Positions 33,380 to 45,047 are shown, counted from the first letter of the stretch. The stretch is 64,000 nt of DNA from Periconia sp. R9002 (GCA_023627715.1 JAMAHW010000025.1:310001-374000); one strand, 5' to 3'. Made by a program: numbers and translations. Notes: generated from the sequence alone by a model not told the origin.

Positions 33380-33730
33380 GTTCCCGATTAGCCCCCAGAA
33401 GTCAGCCCCGCATACGAAAACACCAATACCGAATCGACGATGAAGAAGGACGAGGATAGAACAGGAGTCAGCGATGGATGTTGAAGGCGTTCCAATTCAC
33501 CTGAGCCTTGAGTCTCAGGCTCTCACCTAGCAATGTGTCGTTCGCTTACACGGTAAGAAGGTACCGGTGCCGGTACGTGCTAGAGACGGTGGGTATCATG
33601 TGCACATATACGGGCGAATGGTAAGACTTTATACTAGAGAGGCAGATGTGAAGCGAGGTGATGGTGAGATCCAAGATATGGTAATGGATGGTTAGTCGGG
33701 AGTGAATGAGGGAATGTCTCGTGTGTGTTC

Positions 33731-33751
33731 CGGTGGTGGTGGTGGTGTTGG
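33731..33751. repeat. Short GGT-type microsatellite
   Basis: A near-perfect run of about six GGT units followed by a GTTGG break. It lies just downstream of the 3' end of the small minus-strand gene at 33808-34130. No function apparent. Confidence 0.7.
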
Positions 33752-33807
33752 CGGCGACAGCTCGGTCCCTTTTTTCTTCGATTCGAATTGGGATTATTCT
33801 CTCACGT

Positions 33808-34130
33808 TTAGTCCACAACTGTTTCAATTCCAAGCACACGAATATCAGTGTATAGCGGCATGAGATTCATTTCTTGTTGCAGCGCAACAATGTAACTTGT
33901 CGAGATAGGTATCCATTCACGAGACACATCGATGTGCAGTCCAAAGAACCAAAACCTCCCAGCAACTTCCCCATCAATCATCTCAACCCATTTCACCCTA
34001 AATCCCTAATTCGGACCGTTGATTCGTACAGTACCCCAAGAAATGGTTGAAGCGCGTGTCACGAGACCATTACCTGATCCAAGCTGCTTGCGCGGGCCGT
34101 AATTCCGCTAGTCAAACACCGCCGCAACAT
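33808..34130 (-). CDS. Small hypothetical protein (two exons)
   Basis: Exons 34130-34074 and 34005-33808 give 84 aa; the 68-bp intron begins GTAATG and ends TTAG, and the join keeps frame. The N-terminus (MLRRCLTSGITARASSLDQ) is basic and hydroxylated with one acidic residue near its end, like a mitochondrial presequence. The remainder has amphipathic character (FRVKWVEMIDGEVAGRFWFF, then HIDVSREWIPISTSYIVAL). No family recognised. Reasons to believe it: an ATG start, clean intron, and protein-like composition across the junction. Reasons for doubt: small size and no neighbour context. Confidence 0.42.
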
Positions 34131-37100
34131 AAACACAACACGACACAAACACCAACGCACGCACGCACGCGCGCATAGACACAGGTGGTCAGCCTCACAC
34201 GTTTTAAGCGCCGCCAACGGCAATTGTGTCCTTCGCTAAGGTAGTTCTAGTCACCGTTAGCCAGCTCCTTCTCTTCGTATTATTGATTTGCGTGTCCAAA
34301 CCAATTCATTTGGTTTAGTACGGAAGAGTAGAAAGCGAGGCATGGTGAAGCGAAGCGAAAGGAGGATTGTGTAAAGGTTTGGTGTCTAGAACTGTGGTAG
34401 GTAATGCATTGTGAGTTTGTGTCACGGTTGGTTTTGAAGCTTACGCAAAGGTCAGTGTTAGGGGCTGAACGGGGGAAAGAGAATAGCCTGTTAGTGCAAT
34501 TATCGAATTTTTAGTTTGGTACGCGTTGGTGAACTGACGTTCTTTCCTTCTGCCCGATGCATTCGTTTCATCGATGCTCGTTTTTAGCCATGTCGTCGCG
34601 GCGCCAAGGATCGTTCGATACTGTAGCAAAAGGGGGGAGACGAGGAGACTCCCCCTGATCCGCGGAGAATAGCAATTATTATCCAAAATTGACAAAACCC
34701 GGAAACAGAAACAAAATTTCAAGAAGAGACCAAACAAGGGTGTTCGTTTAGCAGAATCATTCCGCTTTGGGCAGTACAAGACCCATAGGTCCCGACAAAC
34801 CGGTGTACCTAGACTATACTAATGAAAAGCTCCACATCGTCTAGATTTCTGAATCCAAAGAGTTCCTTGTGGGTCAGGGTACCTGAAACGACGCATACAC
34901 CTACATGGTAGATGTTTGTGAGCCTGCCAGGCGGTACGGATATGTAGACACTGTGCGAGACCTAGCCTTCTAGCCCTGCCATGGCCACGGCATCCCGCCC
35001 AGGAACCGACTTCTAGTATTATTCCGTCAATTTCAAGGCTTGTGAGGAAAGGCATAGTGCATAACTGGTCTAAAGTTCGTGTACCTTTAGGGAGGGTCAG
35101 CTCAGTGACCATGATGCAGTTGCCTGTAGAGCCCATAGGAAGTGAGAATCATGCGTCGATCGCGTCTTCCGAGACAAAAAAAAAGAGAGCAGCAGCAGTA
35201 CATGTAGCTTTGTTATAGTATTTGTGAACGTCCGGCGCGATTTATTTCTTCATTTTTTTTTGGATTGAGGTGAACTGTTTTTCCAGAGTGCTACATCGTT
35301 GGACTCAAAACAAAATATATAGGAGTTGACTGAACAAACCATCGATTTCCGCTGAAGGGACGCGTGCTGGATTATTAAAGATTGATTGCGTCCAAGACTA
35401 CGCGTTCTACGTGGGGGTTCTGGGGATCAGTTGAAGAGATGAGACACGGCGTTGGCTGATTGTCCGTTATCGCCAGCGCTTCAACATCGTCGGTGATTCA
35501 TCATCGGCGTTATGTTCATCTCTGTGTTTCCCACCAGTTTTGGAATTGTAGAAGAAAGAGAGACTCATCCCGGTTCATGTCGTGGTAACTATATAATCGC
35601 TATACAATGTGTTGTGCTGAGCTGTACTTCACAGCTAGTCATTGACTTTAGGCATTCTCATGCCTGGCAAGAAAAGGCACTCTAGCCACATACCCATCCG
35701 ACCGGAGTGGGCTTGACTGGACAGACCGAGTCGGGATCGGGCCAGCCTTCGAGAAATTGAGTAAGCGCTTACGGAACCTTCCTCACCCCCTGTACCCGCC
35801 TTCCATCTGTGCGGTGAATGATTTTAACCACATGCCAAACCTCACATGGGATTCGCGTGCGCTGATTCGTTCTGCTCTTTCTTTGCAGATTATCTACGCC
35901 TTCGTCTCGAAAACGTGCATACATACTTGTTCGACAGGCCAGGGCGCATTTTCGTTTTCGACGTGATTATGTGCGCCGATATGGAGGGTGGATGTTATTG
36001 GCTAGCGGTAGATCGACGTGTACGATCGGGTAGTATGTGGTCGCCTGTGGCTTTTGCTCTGCTGACTTTGCAGCTACGCCTCCCGGGCCTATCAATCAGT
36101 TGAGTATGAGGGTGAGGAGGATTTCAACCTTCCCTCCCGTCCTGCAGCAGTCACAGCCGTAATTGATAGAGTATAACAATCAACATCGGGATTATCTACC
36201 AGGCTCGAAAGTAAGGGGGGAGGATCGACATGAGCATTCTCATCTTCCAATACAGCTGCGGCCCCAGGCAATCTAGATGGGACGATAAAACCGAGGGGTA
36301 TGTGTATACGGGCGGTACAGGTGATTTGTGATTCGACAGGAAGCGACGATCCACCGTGGAAGAGGCCAGCTTCTGGAATATTGGCAGAACGATTTCTGTC
36401 CTGAAAGCTCGCGTTGGGGATGGGGATAAATGGATGATGTGCATACTACCTGGTTACTGGGAATTAGAGAGTGGATTTGATCCGGCCTGTTCCCCGTTTG
36501 CCTGGTATTTATTAATTGAAAGAAGCGTAAACCCATACCGCGGGTGAAGAAAACGTGTAGTCAATACATTAGTATTGAATCAGTAAATGGCCATTTTGAG
36601 CCATCAAGCTCTGACCGTAGCTTTGGTGCGTCAAGACCGTCGACTGACAGTAGGCAGTTGCTCAGGCCTTAGCACTCAATTTATCCGGACCCCTGGCATT
36701 TCAACCACATCGTATTCTCATGAGAAGGCTTGCTGTGCACCGACCCAAGCAATCAATGGCCACTTACAGGAAAGCCACAAACGTTCCGGTGTATGTGGCG
36801 AGGTAATGGTAATCTTGGACCACCGCGACACCATCAGACCTTAGGCAATTGAATGACAACCCTCACTCGCTCCATCGCCACGCCGCCCCAAGGTGGACGC
36901 AACATTCGTTTCCATGGTCACGAGGGATGGCTGGGGCCAAGGATGATCAAGCCCTCGCTTGAGCGCTTAGGAACGCCCAGCGCAGCATGAAATGCTTGCT
37001 CGCCTATTCTGCTGGCACGAAGAAACAGGGAGGTGGATAACGCCCGAATATATGCGCGCACTCCGATGCAAGGCTGGAGGAGCATGAAGGGTTTGCGAAT

Positions 37101-37642
37101 TCTTGCATCTGGCCCTTTGATTTCAGGATCTCGCGGGGTGTCCTGCTAGCGTTGTATGGGGTCTGAATGGGTTCGCTTGTTCCCCACGGGGCTGTTTTAA
37201 TCTACTAAGAACCCGTGCATTCGTTAGCTGCTGGGCCTTGGTAACCAGTTGAACACAAGCTTCGAATATAACCGTGAACCCTGCAGGTCTCGACCCAGGA
37301 TGATCGAGCCTGCACACTCACCTGGGCAACGGGAGGCTGGATCCAACTCTCTTGGCTTTATCGAATGCCGTCGAGTGGTGGAACTTCTGCCGATTTCGAG
37401 CTCGGGTTCCCTGTACATTCCGGCATCCTCGTCCGGCGAGCCGTCTGTGTAGGAGATCTAGTGATATTCTGTACGCATTTGCCATATTCGTGGAGGTGAA
37501 CATAAATACCACCTGGGGGACCCATGGGGGACTTTTGGTTTTCAAGCCTCTTGGCCCTCCACGGTGCAAGTAACACCAAGGACTACCATCACTGCACCAT
37601 TCCTTCACACGTGCTTGCAACTTGAAGTTGCTAACCAAAAAC
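34131..37642. other. 3.5 kb stretch without a recognisable gene
   Basis: No frame shows a domain or a convincing exon chain. A short GCAC run lies at about 34157-34174 and T/A-rich runs at about 35180 and 35260. Short open frames at 34441-34779 and 34819-35136 (minus) have no support. The last 150 bp before 37643 carry a CTGGGG (37513-37518), a match to the CreA/Mig1 site SYGGRG, upstream of the sugar transporter. Confidence 0.45.
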
Positions 37643-39328
37643 ATGGTTGCTGTTGCCACTGCCAACGCTGCTGCGGCGGCCGATGCGCCTCAATTCGAGA
37701 AGGTCAACTGGAAGAAGGACCCCAACTTGAGGAAGCTCTTCTTCTGGGCTTCCATTCTCTGCGTTGCTTCCGCAACCACTGGTTACGATGGGTGAGTGCG
37801 ACCACGTGCGATAGAATCAACGGCAGCTGACTATTCTTGCAGAATGATGATGAACTCATCTCAACAGATGGACCGATGGGTCGCATATTTCGACAACCCT
37901 AACGACAATCGCCTTGGTATCATGAACAACGCCTACAACATTGGCAGTATCGCCAGTTTCTTCCTTGTTCCGTTCGTGGCCGAATGGTGGGGACGTAAGG
38001 TTCCTATTGCCATTGGATGCATCGTTATGATTGTTGGAGCCATTGTCTCTTGCGTTTCCACAAACTGGAAAATCTATCTGGCCGGTCGTCTTATCCTCGG
38101 TTTCGGCAACTCTTTCGCCCAAATGTGCTCGCCCATCCTACTCACCGAAATCTGCCATCCTCAGCACCGTGGTGTCTTCACCGCTGTGTACAACACTCTG
38201 TGGCACTTGGGCGCTTTCCTGGTAGCGTGGATTGCTTGGGGAACTTCTCAGGCCGACAACGAGTGGTCCTGGAGGTCCATCACCTTGCTCCAGGGCCTCC
38301 CTTCCTTGATTCAAATTGTCTTCATATACTGGGTTCCAGAATCTCCTCGATGGCTCATCTCCAGGGAACGTCACGACGAGGCATTGAACATGCTTGCGTA
38401 CTACCACGCCAACGGTGACAGCCTGAATACCACTGTGCAGTTCGAGTACCAGGAAATGAAGGAAGCCATTCGCTTGGAGAAGGAAGCCGACAGCAACTCC
38501 AGTTATCTTGATTTCTTGAAGACGAAAGGTAATCGATGGAGGTTGGCCATTCTTATCTCTCTCGGTATTATCTCGCAGTACTCCGGCAATGCTCTGTTCT
38601 CGAATTACATCAACCTTGTCTACGAAGGTGCCGGTATCAAGTCGCAGAACAAGAAGATGATTCTGTCGGGAGCTGAACGCATCCTCTATCTCGGCGTTGC
38701 TCTTTACTCTGCCTCCCTTATCGACAAGGTTGGCCGTCGTCGTCTGTTCTTGATTGCCACGACCGGTATGGTTACTTCGTTCGTCTGCTGGACCATCACC
38801 TGCGCCGTTTACGAGAACTCGAAGGAGACGAACTCCGGTGCTGGATATGCTCAAATTCCGTTTGTGTGGATTTTCGGTGTCTTCTACGCCATTGCATGGT
38901 CTGGTCTACTTGTTGCCTATGCTCTCGAAATCCTCCCGTACCGTCTTCGTGCCAAGGGTCTCATGATCATGAACATCACCGTTCAGGCCATCCTCGCTCT
39001 CGGAGGGTAAGTCGTAGCTCGTAATGACCTTGTTTGTAACACGTGCTAATCTTGATTTAGTCAAACCAACCCTGTTGCGTGGAACCGTCTCCCCAACCAC
39101 TGGAACCTCGCCCTCTTCTACACTCTCTGGATCACTGTCGAGTTGATCTTCGTCTACTTCGTCTACCCTGAGACCAGGGGCCCCACTCTCGAAGAAATCT
39201 CCAAGATCTTCGACGGCGAGGATGCGGTCGGACACATTTCCATGGAAGTTGTGGAGAAGCAGATTGATGAAAGGCATTCCATCAGCCACGAGAAGGGCGA
39301 CGGTAATGTTCGCGTGCAGCCAGCATGA
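37643..39328 (+). CDS. MFS sugar transporter 1 (lactose/hexose permease-like)
   Basis: Three exons (37643-37791, 37843-39006, 39061-39328) give 526 aa; introns are 51 and 54 bp. Twelve hydrophobic helices can be traced. Sugar-porter signatures are present: a TTGYDG end to helix 1, AGRLILGFGNSF in helix 4, PESPRWLIS after helix 6, DKVGRRRLFLI between helices 8 and 9, and PETRGPTLEEI after helix 12. The N-terminus is Ala-rich and short. It moves sugars by proton symport at the plasma membrane; closest in feel to the fungal lactose-permease/hexose group, but the substrate cannot be read. Codon use is strongly biased, suggesting high expression. Compare transporter 2 at 61912-63750, which is a different clade. 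Confidence 0.94.
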
Positions 39329-40172
39329 GTGGCTAAGCGGCAGGAGGGTTATTGGTGGTGGATTTGTAGAGACAGAAGGAAGTCATATATACACATGAAG
39401 GTAGCAGTTGGTTGCCGAATTCATAATATTTGCCATTTATGCATCTGGTGTGAAACGTGATGACTTCAATGTTGGAGCTGTAACGGAGTCTCGGCGGTCG
39501 GAGGATTTAGATGCCGGTTGTGGCGTCTGTGTGGCGCTCTCGTGGCGCGTGCGGCGTGGGGGACTTGCATCCGGCTTCGATCGTCATGGACAGATGCTTG
39601 CTTCGTCATCATGGCACTGCGCAGGGACAACATGGCCATGCTGTCATACTCCATCTTTTTCATCGATCTTGTCCGAATGCTTGTACCGATCTCTTGTCTT
39701 GGCTGCTCAACACTGCTCCTTCAATCCACCATGCCGTGAATTGCATTCTACACAGCCCCTTCCATCGATCCTCCTCACGACCTCGGCCCCAGGATGCACT
39801 TGCACCTGCTAATAACGCCGAATTGTCTATGATCCGGTACTCGCGGCTGTGCGCGGAAGGGATTCAGTACACTTCAGGATAAGGCCGTTGGATTATCTAA
39901 GGCTTCAGCCACTGCTACCAAGTTTGCAGACATTTGCACCCGGTTTCTCTTCTCTTTCTCTCCTCTTTTCTTTTTTTTTCCATCCTCCATCCTACGTGCT
40001 TCGGATCCCCCGGACATTGTCAAGCCGCTGCTATGCCACTCTCCTAGCATGTCGATACCATTGATCCGTCCCGCGCGACACAGTATAGCAAGCACATAAT
40101 ATTCGAATAGAACACGTTTATACATGACATACCACCTGCCCTCCGCAAGACGCATCCGCAGCATAGCATCCA
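39329..40172. other. Intergenic region
   Basis: About 840 bp holding the 3' flank of the transporter and the promoter/5' leader of the lipase-like gene. Pyrimidine-rich tracts at 39940-39985 are typical of fungal promoters. Overlapping short frames here have no support. Confidence 0.45.
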
Positions 40173-43100
40173 ATGCCAATGACGCATGAGAACCCCGAAA
40201 ACCTCGCCGTCGCTGCGCCCATGTCAGACAAGCCGTTGTCTCCCACTCCCTCATCACACTCCAACGAGGAGCGTCGTATGCATGCGAACATTCAGCCTCA
40301 ATCCGACCGTGACAATGTCCTTGCTCAGACGAACTTCACCTCGGTGGTGGACCCGGACCTCACTCCGTCTGAGGATGAATCTCCTGAGGAGCGGTCGCTG
40401 CAGCTCGAGACAGTGCAGTCAGCCATTGGTGTTAGCATAGGACAACAGCAAACCCGCCTGACGTCGCCCAAGACACCCGCTGCCGAAAAGGCTGCTGCAT
40501 TGGACGAGACGGATGGGAGTGGACTTTTCGAGGGCTGGGACATGCCGGTGGAACAAGACGAAGACGAACAAAGCGATACGCTTCCTAGAGCTGATAATAA
40601 TCTATCAGCCTCACCACAATTCTACGATACAGCTGAGGGGCAAACAGAAAAACTATCACAACAAGCTCCTCTCCCCCCGTTGCCTTCAGCCTCCCCTTCC
40701 CCGTCTCAATCTGCAACTCGACCCGCACCGCAACCTACGTCTCAGCCTGCCCCACGACTTCCTTCACCCTGGCGTGCCGGCCCCAAACACCTCAAGATCC
40801 AAGGTCAAAGCAGCGCTCACAATCACAACTACAATCATAGGTCTGGTCTTCGCGATAGTCTTGTCACCAAGGCGCGTAGGCGTACACTATCGGGCGGTAG
40901 TAGCATGGGAGAGTCCTTCAAAAAATATTTCAACCTACCTTCATTACCCAAAACATCGGGCCTACTCAGTTTCTCCCTTCCATCTTTCTCTCCTTCTCAA
41001 TTTGATAGCCATGTGCGGGGGCGTCCGCCCCCAGATTCGAACCGCCAACGACCAAAACACTTAGCTTCCATACCGCATCAGTCCCCCAATGCACCCGTAT
41101 CACAATATGACGGCAGTTCTCAATCCACAGTACAGCGATCCGCATCTCGAAGAAGCCAAAGTTTGAGCCGCCTTCCGCATCCTGCCACAGCACCACTCTC
41201 TGTTACGGAATCGGACACTCGCAGCATTCATGACCCTGCTCTACGTCCAGATCCTCCTTCAACGTTAAAGAGCATCCACTCACGGCCCCCTCCCGCTCTT
41301 CGTAGATCGACCTCGGAAGGTTCGCTAATGATTTATCGCAGCCGATCAATTGCCTCCTCTCTCGGTGATGATTCACGGTTCGAGAATGTGTCAGAAATGG
41401 TGAATAGTAGGATGAAGGCGATCAAAGATAGCTGGCAAGATGCCAACTTTAGACTCTCTGTTCCATCTTTGCCTAATTTCAATTTTGGCTCTAGGGATGA
41501 CTTATTCAGATCGTCGAAAAATGGCACCCATACACCACAGGCCTACAATACCAATGCCGCAATGTCTAACCAGAGAGTCAACTTTCCACACGGGAATGCT
41601 AGATCGACCCCTAGTGGGAACTCGGCGAAGGTCTCGAAAGTTGGAGCATCTTCCAGCGATGCTCAAGGGGCGTCGGCAACTAACTCAGCTACCCACCCCT
41701 ACTTCACACACGCTTTGCAGGATCTCGAAGGTGATTTAGTTATCTTGGGTGGCTATCGCGGATCAATTCTCCGGTCTGCCGAGCCTCCTCACCGTCAACT
41801 TTGGGTGCCAATCAAGGTAGGCTTGAACTTACGCAAGGTCGACCTCGAAGTCGGATTAGAGCCCGAAGACGAGCTCAGCATGGAGGAGCGCATCATACCC
41901 GGCGGGATGTTGACCCATATCGGCCCCGTCGACATCAGCAAACGTCTGCTAAAGCGTTTACGGGCCTCGGAAAACGCCCGGAAGGGATTGCTCAGGGTCC
42001 ACGACTATGGCTATGATTGGCGTCTTTCACCGCATCTCCTTGCTCGACGTATGATTAAGTATCTAGAAGAATTGCCATGTAACCAGCCTGATGTGCCGGC
42101 CGAAAAACGTGGTGCCATTGTCCTGGCCCATTCCTTGGGCGGTCTCATCACCCGTCATGTGATCAACCAACGACCAGAGCTTGTAGCTGGTGTTGTGTAC
42201 GCTGGTGTACCTCAAAACTGCATCAACATTCTCGGACCGCTGCGCAATGGTGATGATGTGCTACTGTCTTCCCGCGTATTAACGGCCCAAGTCAATTTTA
42301 CTATTCGGACGTCGTTCGCACTTCTTCCCTTGGATGGGAAATGCTTCATCAACAAATACACGAAAGAAGAATACCCGGTTGATTTTTTTGACGTGAATAC
42401 TTGGGACGAGCACCGCTTGTCGCCCTGCATCTCACCGGCTATACCGCCATCTAACATCCAACCTTCGTCGAGTTATAGCATGAGCGGTTTACTGAGCGCC
42501 ATGTCTCAAGCTCTGCCTTCAAGACCTGGCCGAAAAGGCAGCGTGTCAAGAAACTCGGGCTTCCGATCACCAACCCTCAGTCACCAAGACTCGACCGGAA
42601 CAACCGGCACCACTGGTTCATCACGATCGAACCCGAGCTCATCCACTCTAAACCTCAAAAACAACAATAACAGCGGCTTCCTAGACACAGCTCGCAATGC
42701 CACCTCTAAGATAACAGAAGGCGGTGCTCAGGCCGCAGGCATGGAACCGAGCATGCAAACAGACCCTACAACAATCTCGGCACAACCCAACCCAGCGACC
42801 ACCGTCACCATCCCTAAAGACAAAGCCATCAAGTACCTTGCCCGCACTCTCTCCGAAATCAAACAATTTAAGCAAGAGCTAGCACATATTCCCGCTCACA
42901 CCGAAGCTAACGCCTACCCACCCATCGCCCTCATCTACGGCAAATCAACGCCCACTGTCTATGGCGCGAAAGTTGAGAGCCGTGAAGCCATCAAGCTAAC
43001 GTCCGCGTACGATGAGCTCGCGTTCGCGAGCGGTGACGGTGTCGTGTTGGCGAAGGCTGCGATGGTGCCGTCTGGGTATAGCGTTGTCAGAGGTGGCGTG

Positions 43101-43250
43101 GTGCCTAGCGAGCGTGGCCATGTCACTTTGCTAGGTGATTTGGAGGCCGTGGGCAAGTGTCTCGCTGCTGTTATCAAGGCTAGGAAGCTGGGTGTTGGGC
43201 TTGGGAAGGACAAGATGCATACGAAGGCTATTAAAGAAGGTGCTTCATGA
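40173..43250 (+). CDS. Large LCAT-like alpha/beta-hydrolase (putative lipase/phospholipase)
   Basis: Single exon, 1025 aa, ATG 40173. Residues 1 to about 500 are low-complexity, Ser/Pro/Gln-rich and probably disordered, with an acidic start. The hydrolase begins near residue 515 (DLEGDLVILGGYRGSILR) and includes LLRVHDYGYDWRLSPHLLA and the nucleophile elbow AHSLGG (Ser654), followed by VVYAGVPQNCINILGPL, a pattern of LCAT/PDAT-type acyl-hydrolases. A second Ser/Thr/Asn-rich segment (about 765-880) interrupts before the last helices and strands, where IALIYGKSTPTVYG and GDGVVLAKAAM probably place the Asp and neighbouring loop of the triad. No membrane helix or signal peptide is evident. Substrate is probably a lipid ester, by family only. 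Confidence 0.82.
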   Translation: MPMTHENPENLAVAAPMSDKPLSPTPSSHSNEERRMHANIQPQSDRDNVLAQTNFTSVVDPDLTPSEDESPEERSLQLETVQSAIGVSIGQQQTRLTSPKTPAAEKAAALDETDGSGLFEGWDMPVEQDEDEQSDTLPRADNNLSASPQFYDTAEGQTEKLSQQAPLPPLPSASPSPSQSATRPAPQPTSQPAPRLPSPWRAGPKHLKIQGQSSAHNHNYNHRSGLRDSLVTKARRRTLSGGSSMGESFKKYFNLPSLPKTSGLLSFSLPSFSPSQFDSHVRGRPPPDSNRQRPKHLASIPHQSPNAPVSQYDGSSQSTVQRSASRRSQSLSRLPHPATAPLSVTESDTRSIHDPALRPDPPSTLKSIHSRPPPALRRSTSEGSLMIYRSRSIASSLGDDSRFENVSEMVNSRMKAIKDSWQDANFRLSVPSLPNFNFGSRDDLFRSSKNGTHTPQAYNTNAAMSNQRVNFPHGNARSTPSGNSAKVSKVGASSSDAQGASATNSATHPYFTHALQDLEGDLVILGGYRGSILRSAEPPHRQLWVPIKVGLNLRKVDLEVGLEPEDELSMEERIIPGGMLTHIGPVDISKRLLKRLRASENARKGLLRVHDYGYDWRLSPHLLARRMIKYLEELPCNQPDVPAEKRGAIVLAHSLGGLITRHVINQRPELVAGVVYAGVPQNCINILGPLRNGDDVLLSSRVLTAQVNFTIRTSFALLPLDGKCFINKYTKEEYPVDFFDVNTWDEHRLSPCISPAIPPSNIQPSSSYSMSGLLSAMSQALPSRPGRKGSVSRNSGFRSPTLSHQDSTGTTGTTGSSRSNPSSSTLNLKNNNNSGFLDTARNATSKITEGGAQAAGMEPSMQTDPTTISAQPNPATTVTIPKDKAIKYLARTLSEIKQFKQELAHIPAHTEANAYPPIALIYGKSTPTVYGAKVESREAIKLTSAYDELAFASGDGVVLAKAAMVPSGYSVVRGGVVPSERGHVTLLGDLEAVGKCLAAVIKARKLGVGLGKDKMHTKAIKEGAS

Positions 43251-44117
43251 GTTATTAAGTGCTTTTGTTTGGATTGGTATTATTCTGTTTCTATCCTATA
43301 TGAGGTATTGGAAGATGATTGCTTCTCTTTTTACTTCCAAAACAGGGGAGGAAAAAGATTATGAATATGTAGAATGTCTTATAGATTAAACGACGCAAGC
43401 GCGAGCTTGATGATTTTTTTCTCTTCAACCTACGCCCGACTGTTATCAAAGAGTGTGACAAAAAGTGAAGTTCGCAAAGCTGAGATCTCATTTTGGCTGC
43501 CGGTGTGATACTCTCTGATGTATTTGTTTTGATTTAGTTAACAGGTGCATTTGAGTAGGTACTGGTACGTATGTATCAAAATTTCCCCAAAAACGAGAGT
43601 GCGCAGTTGAATCTCATAATTTCACTTTTCGTGCATGTTTACATTCCTAAGCTATACAGGTATCACGGCGCTCAGCGGTTTTTGAAGATTCAATAATGGC
43701 TAGCCTAGGCAAAAAACCTTAGTTCTCCTCTCTTTTCGTCCCCTTCTGAAATTTTATGAATTGGTTTCCCCAGCAATCGATCCCCACGCAATTGCGCGGG
43801 TGGATTGTTCCCTTACGAACGGTCGGTAATTATATCGATACAAGACTTTTCTTTTCTTTACTTTTCGTGTCTGCTACAACTTCTTTTTCTCCACTCTCTG
43901 TGGTTAGTATGCCCACACGACGTGCGTGTTATGCTGGAAAATAAAGGCATGGTGTCTCCATTTACCTCCTCTGACGATCGCGATATCCTCGTTGCGTCCG
44001 ACTTCTCTCCCTTCATCATCGTTGATTGCTGTAGATCAGCGACTTTTCTTCCTCCTCCTTCATCGTAGACTGCAAACCGAGCGGTACTGAGACAGCACGC
44101 GGCGTAGAATGCATTGA
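43251..44117. other. Intergenic region between convergent genes
   Basis: About 870 bp between two stop codons, AT-rich near 43260-43480. It should contain both polyadenylation regions. No gene or repeat is visible. Confidence 0.5.
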
Positions 44118-45047
44118 TTACCACCGACCTCTTCCTCTGCCTCCTCCGCGTCCCTGGTATCCACCGCCGCCGCCGCCGCCGCCGCCCCTCCAAGAACCAC
44201 CCCCAAAATCACCCCGATCCCTCTCTCGTTCCCGGTCCGGCGGCGCCTCGCCCCTCCTCCACTCCCCATGTGGCACACCTCCACCTCCCGGACCTCTCCT
44301 ATCATCCGAGAATGAGAATCTACCTCCTCCGCGGCCTCGGCCTCCACCACCGTATCCATTACCTCCTCTAGGACCGTATCCGTCGCTTCTCATCGAGGGG
44401 CCTGAGGGCGCAGGCGGTGGGGGCGCGGCTTGCACGGAGCCGTCCGGCAAAGGAGGCAGGATAGCTGCGCAGACATAGTCGCCTATCACGAATCGTGCGT
44501 CTTGGAGGGTTTTGTCGGGTTCGCCGCCAGTGAGGTGGGATAGGGCTTCGGACGTGGAGTTTATTGTCGACGTTGGGGCTGCGGTGCGGTTTCCATTCCC
44601 GTTGATGTGTGAGTCTCCATTTTCTTTTGCTGCGTCCCCTCCTCCACTTTGCTTCTCCGCGTCCCCATCCTCGTGCATAACCTCGTCGTCGTCTGGTAAA
44701 GTTGGTGATCCCGCACCCACAACCACGCTCCCCAGTTCACGGCTGATATATCGTGGCCCCATTCCCGACCTTCCTGCCGACGCCAAATCCGCATATACGA
44801 GCCGGAACGCGATGCGCGTCCCCGGGTAGGGCTTCTCTAGTAGGTTGGGTAGTGCGGTGAGGAGTAGTGTCGATAGCTCGCGCAAAGTGCAAGACTGCCA
44901 AGTATATATTTGTAGTGAGGGCGGTAGGCGTGTGCCTGGAGCGAACTCATCGAGGCGATTGAAACCATTGTGCTTGTAGAAGAGTCGCAGAAGAAACGGA
45001 GTTGTCGTTTGGCGGTCAATTTTTGCGGGTAGCGCGTGGGCGGCCAT
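44118..45047 (-). CDS. SAP18: SAP18 (Sin3-associated polypeptide p18) with RGG tail
   Basis: Single exon, 309 aa. The ubiquitin-like SAP18 fold is clear: TPFLLRLFYKHNGFNRLDEF, LQIYTWQSCTLRELSTLL, GTRIAFRLVYADL, RYISRELGSVVVG and, after an insertion, ARFVIGDYVCAAILPP. SAP18 bridges the Sin3 histone deacetylase and the ASAP/PSAP splicing-associated complexes. Here an acidic Gly/Asn-rich insertion (about 118-180) splits the fold, and the last 80-90 residues are an RGG/Gly-rich tail with a GGC microsatellite run in the DNA (about 44161-44188). Metazoan SAP18 is about 150 aa, so the tail is an addition that suggests direct RNA binding. Divergent with Prp18. Confidence 0.95.
   Translation of the reverse strand: MAAHALPAKIDRQTTTPFLLRLFYKHNGFNRLDEFAPGTRLPPSLQIYTWQSCTLRELSTLLLTALPNLLEKPYPGTRIAFRLVYADLASAGRSGMGPRYISRELGSVVVGAGSPTLPDDDEVMHEDGDAEKQSGGGDAAKENGDSHINGNGNRTAAPTSTINSTSEALSHLTGGEPDKTLQDARFVIGDYVCAAILPPLPDGSVQAAPPPPAPSGPSMRSDGYGPRGGNGYGGGGRGRGGGRFSFSDDRRGPGGGGVPHGEWRRGEAPPDRERERDRGDFGGGSWRGGGGGGGGGYQGRGGGRGRGRW

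Larger units (their letters stand above)
31980..33807. other. Gene-poor stretch with weak coding blocks
   Basis: About 1.8 kb. Apart from the coding-like blocks listed at 32293-33379 and a short GGT microsatellite at 33731-33751, I see no gene. The 101-codon plus-strand frame at 32047-32352 starts with ATG but has no recognisable feature. Confidence 0.45.

Noticed and set aside
44161..44188. GGC run as a possible assembly artefact in SAP18
   Set aside because: The run keeps frame as Gly codons inside a longer, non-repetitive RGG tail, so a genuine low-complexity coding tail is the simpler reading.
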